64,000 nt of DNA from DATAOG01 sp963753685 (GTDB taxonomy: Bacteria > Pseudomonadota > Alphaproteobacteria > Geminicoccales > Geminicoccaceae): the NCBI GenBank assembly GCA_963753685.1, contig CAVWDE010000032.1:1-64000 (forward strand), read 5' to 3'. Of this stretch, positions 35,520 to 44,096 are shown piece by piece. Every line of letters starts with the position of its first letter. Position 1 is the stretch's first letter. The translations under genes and the position numbers were made by a program. The notes beneath the pieces were generated by a model that worked only from the letters and a program-made list of their open reading frames with translations, ran no database searches and was not told the DNA's origin.

Positions 35520-37029
35520 CTAACCGGACCGGTCGGCGCCGGCAGCTTGGTGCGGCGCGCTCGATCACCTGGGCCAGCCGCGCGATCGCGGGCGCGACCG
35601 CCGGCTCCGGCACCCCGGCATAGCCGAGCAGCAGGCCCAGCGCCGCGGCCGGCCCATGGTAATAGCTCGAGAGGGCAGGCGCCTCGATGCCGGCCTCGCC
35701 GGCGGCCCGCGCGATCGCCCGATCGTCGAGACCGGCCGCCAGGCGGCCGACCAGATGCATGCCCGCGGCCGACGGCGAGACCGCCAGGCGCTCGCCCACA
35801 CGGTCGCGCAGGGCTGCGATCAGAATCGCCTGGCGCTCGGCGTAGAGGGCGCGCATGCGGCGGATGTGGGCCGCCAGATGACCCTCGCCGATGAAATCGA
35901 CCAGGGCCGCCTGGGCGATCGACGAGGGGTGGGCATCGACCAGCGCCCGGACCGCGAGGAAGGCGTCGATCAGCTGCTCGGGCACCACCATGTAGCCGAT
36001 CCGCAGGCCCGGAAACATGACCTTGCTCATGGTGCCGACGTAGATCACCCGGCCATCGCGATCGAGGCCCTGGAGGGCCGCGAGCGGCCGCCCGGCGTAG
36101 CGGTACTCGCTGTCGTAGTCGTCCTCGAGCACGAAGCCGCCGGCCGCGCGCGCCCACTCCAGGAGCTCGAGGCGGCGCTGCAGGCTCATCGTGATCCCGA
36201 GCGGGAACTGGTGCGAGGGCGAGACCGAGATCAGCCGCGCCGCCGGCTCGAGGCGGCGGCCCTGGACCACGCTCAGACCCTCGTCATCGACCGGCACCGG
36301 CACCGGTCGCGCCCCGGCCGCGAGCAGCACGGCCCGGGTCGGCGGGTAGCCCGGCTCCTCGATCCAGACCGGATCGCCGGGGTCGATCAGCACCCGGGCG
36401 GCGAGGTCGAGCGCCTGCTGGGTGCCCGAGATCACGATCACCTGCTCCGGGCGGCAGGCGACCGCCCGCGCGCTCGCCAGATAGTCGGCGATCGCCTGAC
36501 AGAGCGGCCGGTAGCCGGCCGGGTCGCCGCCGACCAGGAAGGCACGCCGGGGTCGGCGCCAGCGACGCGCGAGCAGGCGCGCCCAATCATCGAACGGGAA
36601 CTGCTCGAGTTCGGGCACGCCGGGCGAGAAGGCGCGCGCCCGCGAGCGGCCGCGGTCCAGCCCGGCGAGGCGGGCGCCGCGGAGCGACGGCCCGGGTCGC
36701 TCGGAACGGCGGTCCGAGCGTTGTCCGGCCTGCGCGCGCGCGCCCGGCACCACCGCCGGCAGACGGTGCGAGACGAACGAGCCGGCGCCGACCCGGCCGT
36801 CGACGTAGCCCTCGGCGTGCAGCTGCTCGAACGCCGCCATCACGGTGTTGCGCGAGACCGCGAGCTGACGCGCCAGCCCCCGGGTCGCCGGCAGCCTCAC
36901 CCCCGGCCGCAGCGAGCCGTTCAGGATGGCGTGGCGGATCGCGAAGTAGATCTGGCGATGCAGCGGCTCGGCGGCGGCGCGTTCGATTTGGAGCGCCGGG
37001 GCGAGCGCGCTGGCGGCGCGTTTGGGCAT
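35520..37029 (-). CDS. MocR/PdxR-type GntR regulator with aminotransferase domain
   Basis: This is a transcription factor with a GntR winged helix (AEPLHRQIYFAIRHAILNGS, RGLARQLAVSRNTVMAAFEQ) and a class I aminotransferase-like domain that binds PLP (VISGTQQALDLAARV, the lysine region YVGTMSKVMFPGLRIGYMVV). The start MPKRAAS at 37029 is family-like. The conserved part ends near VIERA (about 35553). In the recorded frame there is no stop until 34294, deep inside the antisense strand of the GGDEF gene; a single-base shift would end it at the TAG at 35520-35522, giving about 500 residues. The divergent pdxJ suggests a vitamin B6 regulator. Confidence 0.8.
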
Positions 37030-37061
37030 CACGACCTCGCGGAGCTGGCGCAACCTCGCGT

Positions 37062-37110
37062 AAATGGCACCATCATATAATCTGAAATGGCTCTTTTCTC
37101 CAAGCCATTT
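37062..37110. promoter_or_regulatory. divergent control region: TATAAT and three AAATGGC boxes
   Basis: Between the MocR-type gene and pdxJ, AAATGGC occurs directly at 37062-37068 and 37085-37091 and inverted (GCCATTT) at 37104-37110. The last two form perfect 8-bp arms (AAATGGCT and AGCCATTT) around ten bases. A consensus -10 box TATAAT for the plus strand lies at 37076-37081, between the two direct copies; TATGAT can be read for the minus strand at 37072-37077. Direct plus inverted copies of one box next to a MocR gene are typical of PdxR-like operators. Confidence 0.65.
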
Positions 37111-37148
37111 GCTGCTACCTTCCACGCTCCAGGAGGACCCCGACCGCG

Positions 37149-37916
37149 ATGGCCCAGCCGATCGAGACCAAACTCAGCGTCAACCTCAACAAGGTGGCGC
37201 TGCTGCGCAACCAGCGCGACGTCGGCTATCCGAGCGTGCTCGAGGCGGCGCGCCTGGTGGTCGCGGCCGGCGCCCATGGCGTCACGGTCCACCCGCGCCC
37301 CGACGAGCGCCACATCCGGCGCACCGACGTGCGCGAGCTGGCCGCCCTGATCGCGGCCGAGTTCGACGGTCGGATCGAGTACAACATCGAGGGCAACCCG
37401 ACCCCCGAGTTCGTGGCACTGATCCGCGAGGTCCGGCCCGACCAGGTGACGCTGGTCCCGGATGCGCCGGATCAGGCCACCTCCGATCACGGCTGGGACG
37501 TCGGCGCGAGCTTCCGCGAGCTGCGCGCCGTGATCGCCGAGCTCAAGTCGTCGGGAGCCCGGGTCAGCCTGTTCATGGACGCCGACCCCGGCGCGATCGC
37601 CCCGGCCGCGACGGTCGGCGCCGACCGCATCGAGCTCTATACCGGCCCCTACGCCCACGCCTTTGCGAGCGGTGCTGTGCAACCGCTGCTGCGGCGCTAC
37701 GCGGCGGCCGCGGAGGCGGCCGTCGAAGCGGGCCTCGGCGTCAACGCCGGCCACGACCTCAACCTCGACAATCTCCCGGCCTTCTGTCAGGCGGTCCCGC
37801 AGCTTGCCGAGGTCAGCATCGGCCACGCGATCACCGCCGATGCGCTTCGCCTCGGCTTCCCGGCCGCGGTCGAGGCCTATCTGCGGGCGATCAAGCGGGT
37901 GGCACTCGCCGCATAG
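37149..37916 (+). CDS. pdxJ: pyridoxine 5'-phosphate synthase PdxJ
   Basis: The 255-residue TIM barrel condenses 1-deoxy-xylulose 5-phosphate with 3-amino-2-oxopropyl phosphate to pyridoxine 5'-phosphate. Signature segments are LSVNLNKVALLRNQR, VTVHPRPDERHIRR (catalytic His and the phosphate-binding Arg), EYNIEGNPTPEF (catalytic Glu), VSLFMDADPGAIAPA, IELYTGPYA and GLGVNAGHDLNLDNLP with the final His. AGGAGG lies 12 bases before the ATG, slightly far. It is divergent from a MocR/PdxR-type regulator. Confidence 0.95.
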   Translation: MAQPIETKLSVNLNKVALLRNQRDVGYPSVLEAARLVVAAGAHGVTVHPRPDERHIRRTDVRELAALIAAEFDGRIEYNIEGNPTPEFVALIREVRPDQVTLVPDAPDQATSDHGWDVGASFRELRAVIAELKSSGARVSLFMDADPGAIAPAATVGADRIELYTGPYAHAFASGAVQPLLRRYAAAAEAAVEAGLGVNAGHDLNLDNLPAFCQAVPQLAEVSIGHAITADALRLGFPAAVEAYLRAIKRVALAA

Positions 37917-38004
37917 ACCCCCCGGCTCCAAAGCACGCCCACTCTGGCGCCGGCACCACCGGCTGCGCTACAACGGCGGACAGGCGCGGGGCAGGGGGCA
38001 GAGC

Positions 38005-38649
38005 ATGGATCTGGTGGCACGGCTGGCCAAGACCTACACGGGCGTGGTCCACGACGTGATGCGGGCGATGGGGCTCAAGGAATTCACCCTGCCGCCGACG
38101 ATCCGGCCGCTGATCCCAGACCAGGTGTTGGCCGGCGTGGTCGCGACCGTGAGCGGCAAGGTCGACACCGCGGCCGATCCGCACGCGACCCTGCTCGGCT
38201 GGACCGGTCTCCTGTCCAAAGCCCGGACCGGTACCGTCCTGATCTGCCAGCCGAACGACTCGACGGTCGCCCACATGGGCGAGCTGTCGGCCGAGACCTT
38301 GAAGCTCAAAGGCGTGCGCGGCTACGTCGCCGACGGCGGCTGCCGCGACGTCGACTTTATCCTGAAGCAGGGCTTTCCGGTCTGGTGCCGCTACTTCACG
38401 CCACGCGACATCGTCGGCTACTGGCTGCCCGATCAGTTCGACCAGCCGATCCGGATCGGAGCGGTCACCATCCACCCGGGCGACCTTGTGCTCGGCGACC
38501 GCGACGGCATGGTGATCCTGCCCGAGGGCCAGGCCGAAGCGATCGTCACGGCGGCGGAAACCGCGATCGGCACCGAAAATCTGGTGCGCAAGGCGATCCT
38601 CGAGGGCGTCGACCCGCAGGAGGCCTATCTGAAATACGGCAAGTTCTGA
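38005..38649 (+). CDS. RraA-family protein (HMG/CHA-type aldolase or decarboxylase)
   Basis: This 214-residue protein of the RraA/4-hydroxy-4-methyl-2-oxoglutarate aldolase fold has conserved GYVADGGCRDVDFILKQGFP (substrate and metal residues) and GDLVLGDRDGMVILPEG. The longer length and the GDRDG motif are more like metabolic aldolases or decarboxylases than RNase E inhibitor RraA, so an enzyme acting on oxaloacetate-like acids is likelier. GGGGGCAGAG precedes the ATG. It follows pdxJ by 88 bases on the same strand and may share its transcript. Confidence 0.85.
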   Translation: MDLVARLAKTYTGVVHDVMRAMGLKEFTLPPTIRPLIPDQVLAGVVATVSGKVDTAADPHATLLGWTGLLSKARTGTVLICQPNDSTVAHMGELSAETLKLKGVRGYVADGGCRDVDFILKQGFPVWCRYFTPRDIVGYWLPDQFDQPIRIGAVTIHPGDLVLGDRDGMVILPEGQAEAIVTAAETAIGTENLVRKAILEGVDPQEAYLKYGKF

Positions 38650-38658
38650 GGTGCGGAA

Positions 38659-38682
38659 GCCCCAGCGCCGCCGCGCCGGGGC
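38659..38682. terminator. bidirectional terminator-like hairpin
   Basis: GCCCC (38659-38663) pairs with GGGGC (38678-38682), continuing after one mismatch with GCGC/GCGC pairing to a CGCC loop. It lies in the 41-base gap between two convergent genes. No U-run follows. Confidence 0.4.
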
Positions 38683-38690
38683 CGATGTAG

Positions 38691-39569
38691 CTAGGGCTTC
38701 TTCGGGGCCGGCAAGATGCCTTCGCCGCGCGAGATCAGGTCCTGCGTGAACCGTTCGCTGAAGCCCGCAAGGAAGCCCACCACCCAGAGCTGGTGCATGG
38801 TCACGTCGGCGATCAGCTTCTGGTCCAGAGGCAGCAGCCCGCTCAGCCACAAGGCGTAGGCGAACAGTCCGAAGATCACGCCGATGAAGGGCTTGAACAG
38901 AGCATTCGCGAACAGGAAGACGTGGTCGAAATCGCCGAGCCTGGAGAACGATTTGAGGCGACTGAGGATGCTGACCAGGCCGCCGAGGAAGGCCGCGCTC
39001 GCGACTGCCGAGCTCTGGGCCGGGTCGAACGGGATGAGCGCCTTGACGGCACCGACTCCCTGCAGGGCGTACCAGGTGAAGTGGGTTGCAAAGCCGAGGA
39101 CCAGCGCGCCGAAGGCGCCGAGGCAGACGGTCAGCAGCGGGCTGCCGTCGGTCAGGCGGATCAAGGTGCGCTTGACCAGGCCGTTGTGGCGCAGCAGTTC
39201 GTTCTCGGTCTCGACCCGCAGCGAGCGCGCGAACACCAGCTCGGGCTGCGCGCTGAGCAGCGCCGCCACCGCCGCGCCCGCCTCGCGCACCAGCCGCGCG
39301 AGAATCTCGTCCCTGGAGCGCTCGCCATCGCGCAGGTCTTCCTTGGAGGTTTCGAGCAGCTCGACCCAGCACGCCAGCTCGTATTGAATGTCCTCGTCGT
39401 GCAGCATCGGACCCGCGAGCGTTTCGCGAATCCGCCGATAAAGCAGATCCCGATCGGGCGCGGCTTCGCAGGCCGCCGGATCTGGGGTGGGCGCCGCCGT
39501 AGCTCCGGCGCCGCCCCGGCCATCAACGACATCCCGGGGCGCATTCGCCAAGCGGATCGGATTCGTCAT
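38691..39569 (-). CDS. hypothetical inner-membrane protein
   Basis: This 292-residue protein of unknown function starts at MTNPIRL. Residues about 1-135 are polar and partly acidic, with LLYRRIRETLAGPMLHDEDI and a long helical stretch to LLSAQPELVFARSL. The C-terminal half has four hydrophobic segments: LTVCLGAFGALVLGFATHFT, AVASAAFLGGLVSIL, ALFKPFIGVIFGLFAYALWL and HQLWVVGFLAGFSERFTQDL. The AGFSERF motif near the end recurs in bacterial membrane proteins of unknown role. It lies 1 to 4 kb from the double-OmpA protein on the same strand, but a RidA-like gene lies between. Confidence 0.75.
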   Translation of the reverse strand: MTNPIRLANAPRDVVDGRGGAGATAAPTPDPAACEAAPDRDLLYRRIRETLAGPMLHDEDIQYELACWVELLETSKEDLRDGERSRDEILARLVREAGAAVAALLSAQPELVFARSLRVETENELLRHNGLVKRTLIRLTDGSPLLTVCLGAFGALVLGFATHFTWYALQGVGAVKALIPFDPAQSSAVASAAFLGGLVSILSRLKSFSRLGDFDHVFLFANALFKPFIGVIFGLFAYALWLSGLLPLDQKLIADVTMHQLWVVGFLAGFSERFTQDLISRGEGILPAPKKP

Positions 39570-39702
39570 GGTCCAAACCCCTAATTGATCCACCAGAGTT
39601 CCTGACAAATCCATTCGGGATAAGGACACGACTTTGCCGCGTGGCCATCCGCGATTGACCGCGTGCCACGGTTGACAGGAGACGCCCCGCCGAAGCCGGC
39701 GT

Positions 39703-40089
39703 TCAGTCGGCCGCGGCGATCGCCTCGATCTCGATCAGGAAATCCGGACGCGCGAGGCCGGCCACGAAGATCAAGGTGCTGGCCGGCGTGGCCCCGTCGA
39801 GCATCCGATCGCGCACCCGGCGCGCCAGCGCGGTGTCGCCGTGCACGGTGAGGAAAACGGTGGTCTTGACCAGGTCGCTCTTGGTCATGCCGGCCGCCTC
39901 GAGGATCGCGAAGATGTTGCGCCAGGCCTGCTCCATCTGCCCCTCGGCACCCTCGGCGAGCGTGCCGTCGGGTTTGACCCCGATCTGGCCGGAAATGTGC
40001 AGCCAACGCGCGCTCGCTGAGCCTTCGACGCCATGGCTGTAGCGCGAGAATGGCGGTGCGATGGTTGGCGGATTGTGGTGCTTCAGCAT
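39703..40089 (-). CDS. RidA family protein
   Basis: The 128-residue YjgF/YER057c/UK114 fold protein forms trimers in the family. MLKHHNPPTIAPPFSRYSHG, LHISGQIGVKPDGTLAEGAE and the C-terminal PDFLIEIEAIAAAD are family-like. The arginine that RidA enzymes use to hydrolyse imines (in P-A-R-S) appears to be missing here: the corresponding stretch reads TPASTLIFV. That points to another Rid subgroup with a different or no deaminase activity. The start is the family-typical ATG at 40089. Confidence 0.85.
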   Translation of the reverse strand: MLKHHNPPTIAPPFSRYSHGVEGSASARWLHISGQIGVKPDGTLAEGAEGQMEQAWRNIFAILEAAGMTKSDLVKTTVFLTVHGDTALARRVRDRMLDGATPASTLIFVAGLARPDFLIEIEAIAAAD

Positions 40090-40269
40090 GCTCGCGGCTC
40101 CGGAGCTGAGAGACTGGCGCCGAGCATGCCGGATTCGGATCGATCGGCCCAGCCGAAATCCGCCGGGCGGGCGCTTCCCGATGTCACTCGCAGGCGCAGG
40201 AGCGCCCGGATTCGCTGTCACCGCCAAGCGGCACCGGTGGGCGGAGGTGCCGGCGGGTTGCCGGCCGGC

Positions 40270-42603
40270 TCAGTTGAGGATCACCACCTCGACCCGGCGA
40301 TTGGCCAACCGGCCAGCCTGCGTGTCGTTGGTCGCGATCGGTTCGTCCTCGCCGCGTCCCTCGACCGACAGCCGGTCGCTGGCGATCTTGAAGTTGTCGA
40401 CCAGGAAGTCGCGCACCGCCCGCGCGCGCCGCTCCGACAGGACGCGGTTGTAGGCGGCGTCGCCGAGCGCGTCGGAATGACCGACGATCAAAGCGCGGCG
40501 CTCGGGCTCGCGGGTCAGGCCGTCGCCGATCTCGCTGAGGATCGCGTAGGCCGAGGACTCAATTCGGCTGCTGTCGGTATCGAACAGCCGATCGCCGGGC
40601 ACGGTCACCAGCAGACCGCGCTCCTCGAACCGGGGCTCGAGGTAGGCCAGCATCGCCGCCAGCCCGCCCGTGTCTTCGCCAGGCTTCCAGGCAGCCGGGC
40701 GCACGGTCCCGGTGCCACCGACCTCGCCCGCCATCGCACTCTGGACCAGGCCGAGCTTGGCGGGCGTGGCGGTCGTGGTCGTGGCGACGGGCGTGATGGT
40801 GGGGCTGGGCGTGGTGGTGGCGGCGGTCGCCGGCGGCGCAGCCGCGGGCTGCCGCTCGAGGCAGTCGTACAGGCTCACGAACCGGGCGCCTGGCCCGCTC
40901 ACGCCCTTACCCACGACCTTCATGGCGGCCGGAGCGACGCCAAGCTCCGACTGCAGAAAATCGCGGACCGCATTGGCGCGCCGGATCGCCAGGGGCGGCT
41001 CGGCAGCAGGCTGAGGGGCGACATTGGCGTGACCCTCGATCACCAGCCACTGCCGCCGGTCGGCCGAGCGCTGGGCGGTGAGCTGATGCCGCGACTTGAA
41101 CAGCCAACCTACCGCCTCGAGGCTCAACGTGGCGTCATCGGCGCCGAACTCGATCGGCTGACCCGCCGTCAACTCGGGGCAGTCGCCATAAGCGCCCTGC
41201 TCACCGGCGGCTTCCTGCTTGGCCAGCTGATCGAACGCCTGGTCGATGTCTTTCAGGCTGCCGTCGAGCTCGTTGATGAACTTGTGAATTTCGACGAAGC
41301 TGGTCTCCATCTGCTGCAGGTAGGACTTCAAGCCGTCGAGCGAGCCCTGCGACTGGCGCACATTGGTCGCGATGGCGTCGAACTCAGTGTGTGGCGTCGC
41401 CGCGCCGGCGGCCACGGACGGTCGCTCGGGCAGGGTGGTGATGCCCTGCGCCTTCGGGCCGGGGGGTTGCGCAGGCGGACGGGTGGCCGAGCTTCCGGGC
41501 GCGTCGCGGGGCGCCGTGTCCGTCGCCAGGATTGCCTCCGGGTTCGGGCTCTGCCCCGGCGCGGCGCGCTCGCCGGCCACGGCTGCAGGCGCGATCTGGG
41601 TAGAGGTCGCCAGCCCGTCGGTCGGCTGAGCCGCGGTCGACGGGAGCGGCAGGGTGAGATCCGTGATGCCGCCGCGGGCGCCCGGCGGTTTCACGCCGTC
41701 AGGTGCGCCTCGATCCGACGAGCCCTCGGCGGTTCGGATGGTCGTGGCACCGCCCGCCTCCGCAAGCTGGGTCGAAGGCTCATCGCTAGCAGTCGTTGGC
41801 GGCGCCGGGTCGACCAGACTGGCATCGGCGACTTCGCTTGAGACCCGGTCGCTCGCGACCACCACCGGCTCGTCGTCGAGGACGTCGTAGTAGAGCACGA
41901 AATTATCGGTCGATCGCAGGCGGACGAGATGCTGACGGCGCTCAGTCGGCGTCAGCATGCCGACCGAGACCAATTCGTAACGTGAATAGGGCGGGCGCAG
42001 CCTTTGATATCGGTCTTTGGCGTAGGCGTGTTGGATCAGCTTCGCGAAGCTGCGGAGATCGCTTTTCTCGGCGGTGGCATTGACATTGATGGCCAGGACG
42101 ACGGCAATGGCGAGAATCGGCGCCGCCCACAGCGGCCGCCCCGCCAGCGCCCGCAGATAGGACCGAAACGGCCTGTGGTCGTGCCAGTGATCGAGAAACG
42201 GCAGGGAATTGCTGGTCGGCTCCGGTGCCTTGCCGGGCGACGCATACTGGTACTGTATGTAGTCCCGGATGACCCTGAACAGGTAGCCGCAACACCCGAC
42301 CACCAGCAGCAGGATGCTGCCAAACATCACGAAGACGACGATGAAGCTGGGGTCGACCAGGATCTTCAAAAAGCTCACGGGCGCCAGCAAGTAGTCGGTG
42401 GGGCCGGCGTAGCGCAGGTATTGGACGTCGAAATACGACCAGAATTTCCAGTTGGCATAGAAACCGAAGAGCGCCGAGACGAGGTAGACGGCGAGCGCGA
42501 CCATCAGATATTGGCGGCTCAGGTAGCGGCGGTAGGAGAACGTCCAGCCGCCATCTTGGCTCGACGGCTCGTCAGGATCCGGCGCTGGCACTTCGGTGCT
42601 CAT
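40270..42603 (-). CDS. membrane-anchored protein with two OmpA-like domains
   Basis: This 777-residue protein has no close known relative that I recognise. The N-terminal 200 residues hold three hydrophobic helices (YLMVALAVYLVSALFGFYA; SFIVVFVMFGSILLLVVGCC; LWAAPILAIAVVLAINV). Then comes a Pro/Thr/Ala-rich low-complexity linker (about 265-410) and a helical segment (SFVEIHKFINELDGSLKDID). Two OmpA_C-like domains follow: the first at about 510-600 (WLVIEGHANVAPQP, IRRANAVRDFLQSELGV) and the second at about 665-777 (LFDTDSSRIESS, RALIVGHSDALGDAAYNRVL, ERRARAVRDFLV, GRLANRRVEVVI). The second keeps peptidoglycan-binding D/R residues better than the first. Probably inner-membrane anchored with periplasmic domains. 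GGGGGGAA precedes the ATG. Confidence 0.85.
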   Translation of the reverse strand: MSTEVPAPDPDEPSSQDGGWTFSYRRYLSRQYLMVALAVYLVSALFGFYANWKFWSYFDVQYLRYAGPTDYLLAPVSFLKILVDPSFIVVFVMFGSILLLVVGCCGYLFRVIRDYIQYQYASPGKAPEPTSNSLPFLDHWHDHRPFRSYLRALAGRPLWAAPILAIAVVLAINVNATAEKSDLRSFAKLIQHAYAKDRYQRLRPPYSRYELVSVGMLTPTERRQHLVRLRSTDNFVLYYDVLDDEPVVVASDRVSSEVADASLVDPAPPTTASDEPSTQLAEAGGATTIRTAEGSSDRGAPDGVKPPGARGGITDLTLPLPSTAAQPTDGLATSTQIAPAAVAGERAAPGQSPNPEAILATDTAPRDAPGSSATRPPAQPPGPKAQGITTLPERPSVAAGAATPHTEFDAIATNVRQSQGSLDGLKSYLQQMETSFVEIHKFINELDGSLKDIDQAFDQLAKQEAAGEQGAYGDCPELTAGQPIEFGADDATLSLEAVGWLFKSRHQLTAQRSADRRQWLVIEGHANVAPQPAAEPPLAIRRANAVRDFLQSELGVAPAAMKVVGKGVSGPGARFVSLYDCLERQPAAAPPATAATTTPSPTITPVATTTTATPAKLGLVQSAMAGEVGGTGTVRPAAWKPGEDTGGLAAMLAYLEPRFEERGLLVTVPGDRLFDTDSSRIESSAYAILSEIGDGLTREPERRALIVGHSDALGDAAYNRVLSERRARAVRDFLVDNFKIASDRLSVEGRGEDEPIATNDTQAGRLANRRVEVVILN

Positions 42604-43291
42604 TTCCCCCCCTGTCAGCCGGAGCCGCAAGGTTTCGAACGGAGTCAACCCTCCTAGTGATAGAAAACGCGCAGGTCTAGATAACGTGCAAGAGCATTTT
42701 CGCGAAACTCTGCTAAAAAGCGTCAGGCTGTTGCGCGCCCGCCACAATTACCGGGCGCGTCGGCAACAACGACGCCTACGCCAGGGTCAGGATCCTGGCG
42801 ATCGGCGTGGCCGCCGCGCCACCGCTTCGTGGTTGGATCAGCAGCCTACCGACGGCGATCGGCGAGCCGGTCCATCACACCCGCAAGACTACGGGACCGG
42901 CGACCGGCGCGCCCCGATGGCGATGGAAGTCACCATCCTCGAGCCCTGTGACAGAATGATGGCGCCGGCCTGGACCGACTGGCCGATCTTGAAGACCGGG
43001 TTCGGAATCGTGCACCGAGACCGGGCGCGGACCTGGGTTGGTTCAGAACGCCCGTGTGGGGTGAGGTGAGCTTCACCGAGCAGGCGGTCATCCTGGACCG
43101 CACCGACATGCCGCCGGACCGCGAGCCGGCACGCGCGCGCTGCCGGTCAACCTGGACGCTGAGCTGCCTGCGAACGCCTGGCCGCGCGGCTGCTCCCTAT
43201 CGATCACGACCACGCTGCAATCGGGCGACGCCGGCCTCAGACCGGCAACCGGCAGCTGTCCGCCGTCAACGCCTGTGGTCGCCACCGCGCC
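42604..43291. other. gene-free stretch
   Basis: About 690 bases between the double-OmpA gene and the glutathione transferase hold no gene I can support. Short open frames on the plus strand have low-complexity, shadow-like translations. The first 130 bases are distinctly more AT-rich and probably contain the promoter of the OmpA-domain gene. The remainder may be decayed coding sequence, but no family is recognisable. Confidence 0.5.
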
Positions 43292-43987
43292 CTAGCGCCG
43301 CGCGTATTGCTGGCTGCCGAACATGACCTCCCAGGCCGCCTTGTCGGTCTTGAGGTCGCGCCGCCGGTCGGCCAGCACCTGCACGCCGCGCTGCACCGCC
43401 GGGCGCTCCGCGATCTGGTCGAACCAACGCACGAAGTTCGGGTACTCGGCCCGCTCCACCCCCTGGCGCTCCGGAAAGCGGGTCCAGGGCCAGATCGCGA
43501 TGTCCGCGATCGTGTAATCCCCGCCGGCGACATACGCGCTCTCGCCGAGCCGGCGGTCGAGCACGCCATAGAGGCGGTTGGCCTCGTTCCGGTAGCGGTT
43601 GCGCGCGTATTCGATGTCCTGCGGCGCGTATTGCAGGAAGTGGTGCGCCTGGCCGAGCATCGGGCCGATGCTGCCCATCTGGAACATCAGCCACTGCAGG
43701 GTAGCGTAGCGCTGCCGCGGTGCCTTCGGCAGGAACTGGCCGGTCTTGTCGCCAAGATAGATCAGGATCGCGCCGGACTCGAAGATCGCGAGCGGCGCGC
43801 CGTCCGGCCCGTCCGGATCGACCATCGCCGGCATCTTGTTGTTGGGCGAGATCTTGAGGAACTCGGGCTTGAACTGGTCGCCGGCGCCGATGTCGATCGG
43901 GATCACGGTGTAGGCGAGCCCGCATTCCTCGAGCATGATGTGGGTCTTGTGGCCGTTCGGGGTCGGCCAAGTATAGAGGTCGATCAT
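43292..43987 (-). CDS. glutathione transferase (YfcG/Ure2p-like)
   Basis: This 231-residue protein of the Nu-class/YfcG type acts as a glutathione-dependent disulfide-bond oxidoreductase. The thioredoxin-like domain starts MIDLYTWPTPNGHKTHIMLE (with the T-P-N-G-x-K motif), then FKPEFLKISPNNKMPAMVDP and ESGAILIYLGDKTGQFLP for glutathione binding. The helical domain includes YTIADIAIWPWTR. GGGAG lies before the ATG; the longer upstream frame is unlikely. It is a single gene between gene-free DNA and the EAL gene. Confidence 0.9.
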   Translation of the reverse strand: MIDLYTWPTPNGHKTHIMLEECGLAYTVIPIDIGAGDQFKPEFLKISPNNKMPAMVDPDGPDGAPLAIFESGAILIYLGDKTGQFLPKAPRQRYATLQWLMFQMGSIGPMLGQAHHFLQYAPQDIEYARNRYRNEANRLYGVLDRRLGESAYVAGGDYTIADIAIWPWTRFPERQGVERAEYPNFVRWFDQIAERPAVQRGVQVLADRRRDLKTDKAAWEVMFGSQQYARR

Positions 43988-44096
43988 GATGGGCTCCCTA
44001 CGCTTCGAGCTTGGCGCGCCGTGAGCATACCTCCTGGCTTGCCGGTGGGAAGCCCCAAAGTTCAAAGGTCCGGCCGCAGGCCGGCCCGATCAGCCG

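Noticed and set aside
35520..37029. EnuR, the MocR-type ectoine regulator
   Set aside because: It is over 20 kb from the ectoine genes and divergent from pdxJ, so a vitamin B6 regulator is likelier.
42604..43291. Short plus-strand ORFs that might be a decayed gene
   Set aside because: No recognisable motif in any frame; reported only as gene-free DNA.
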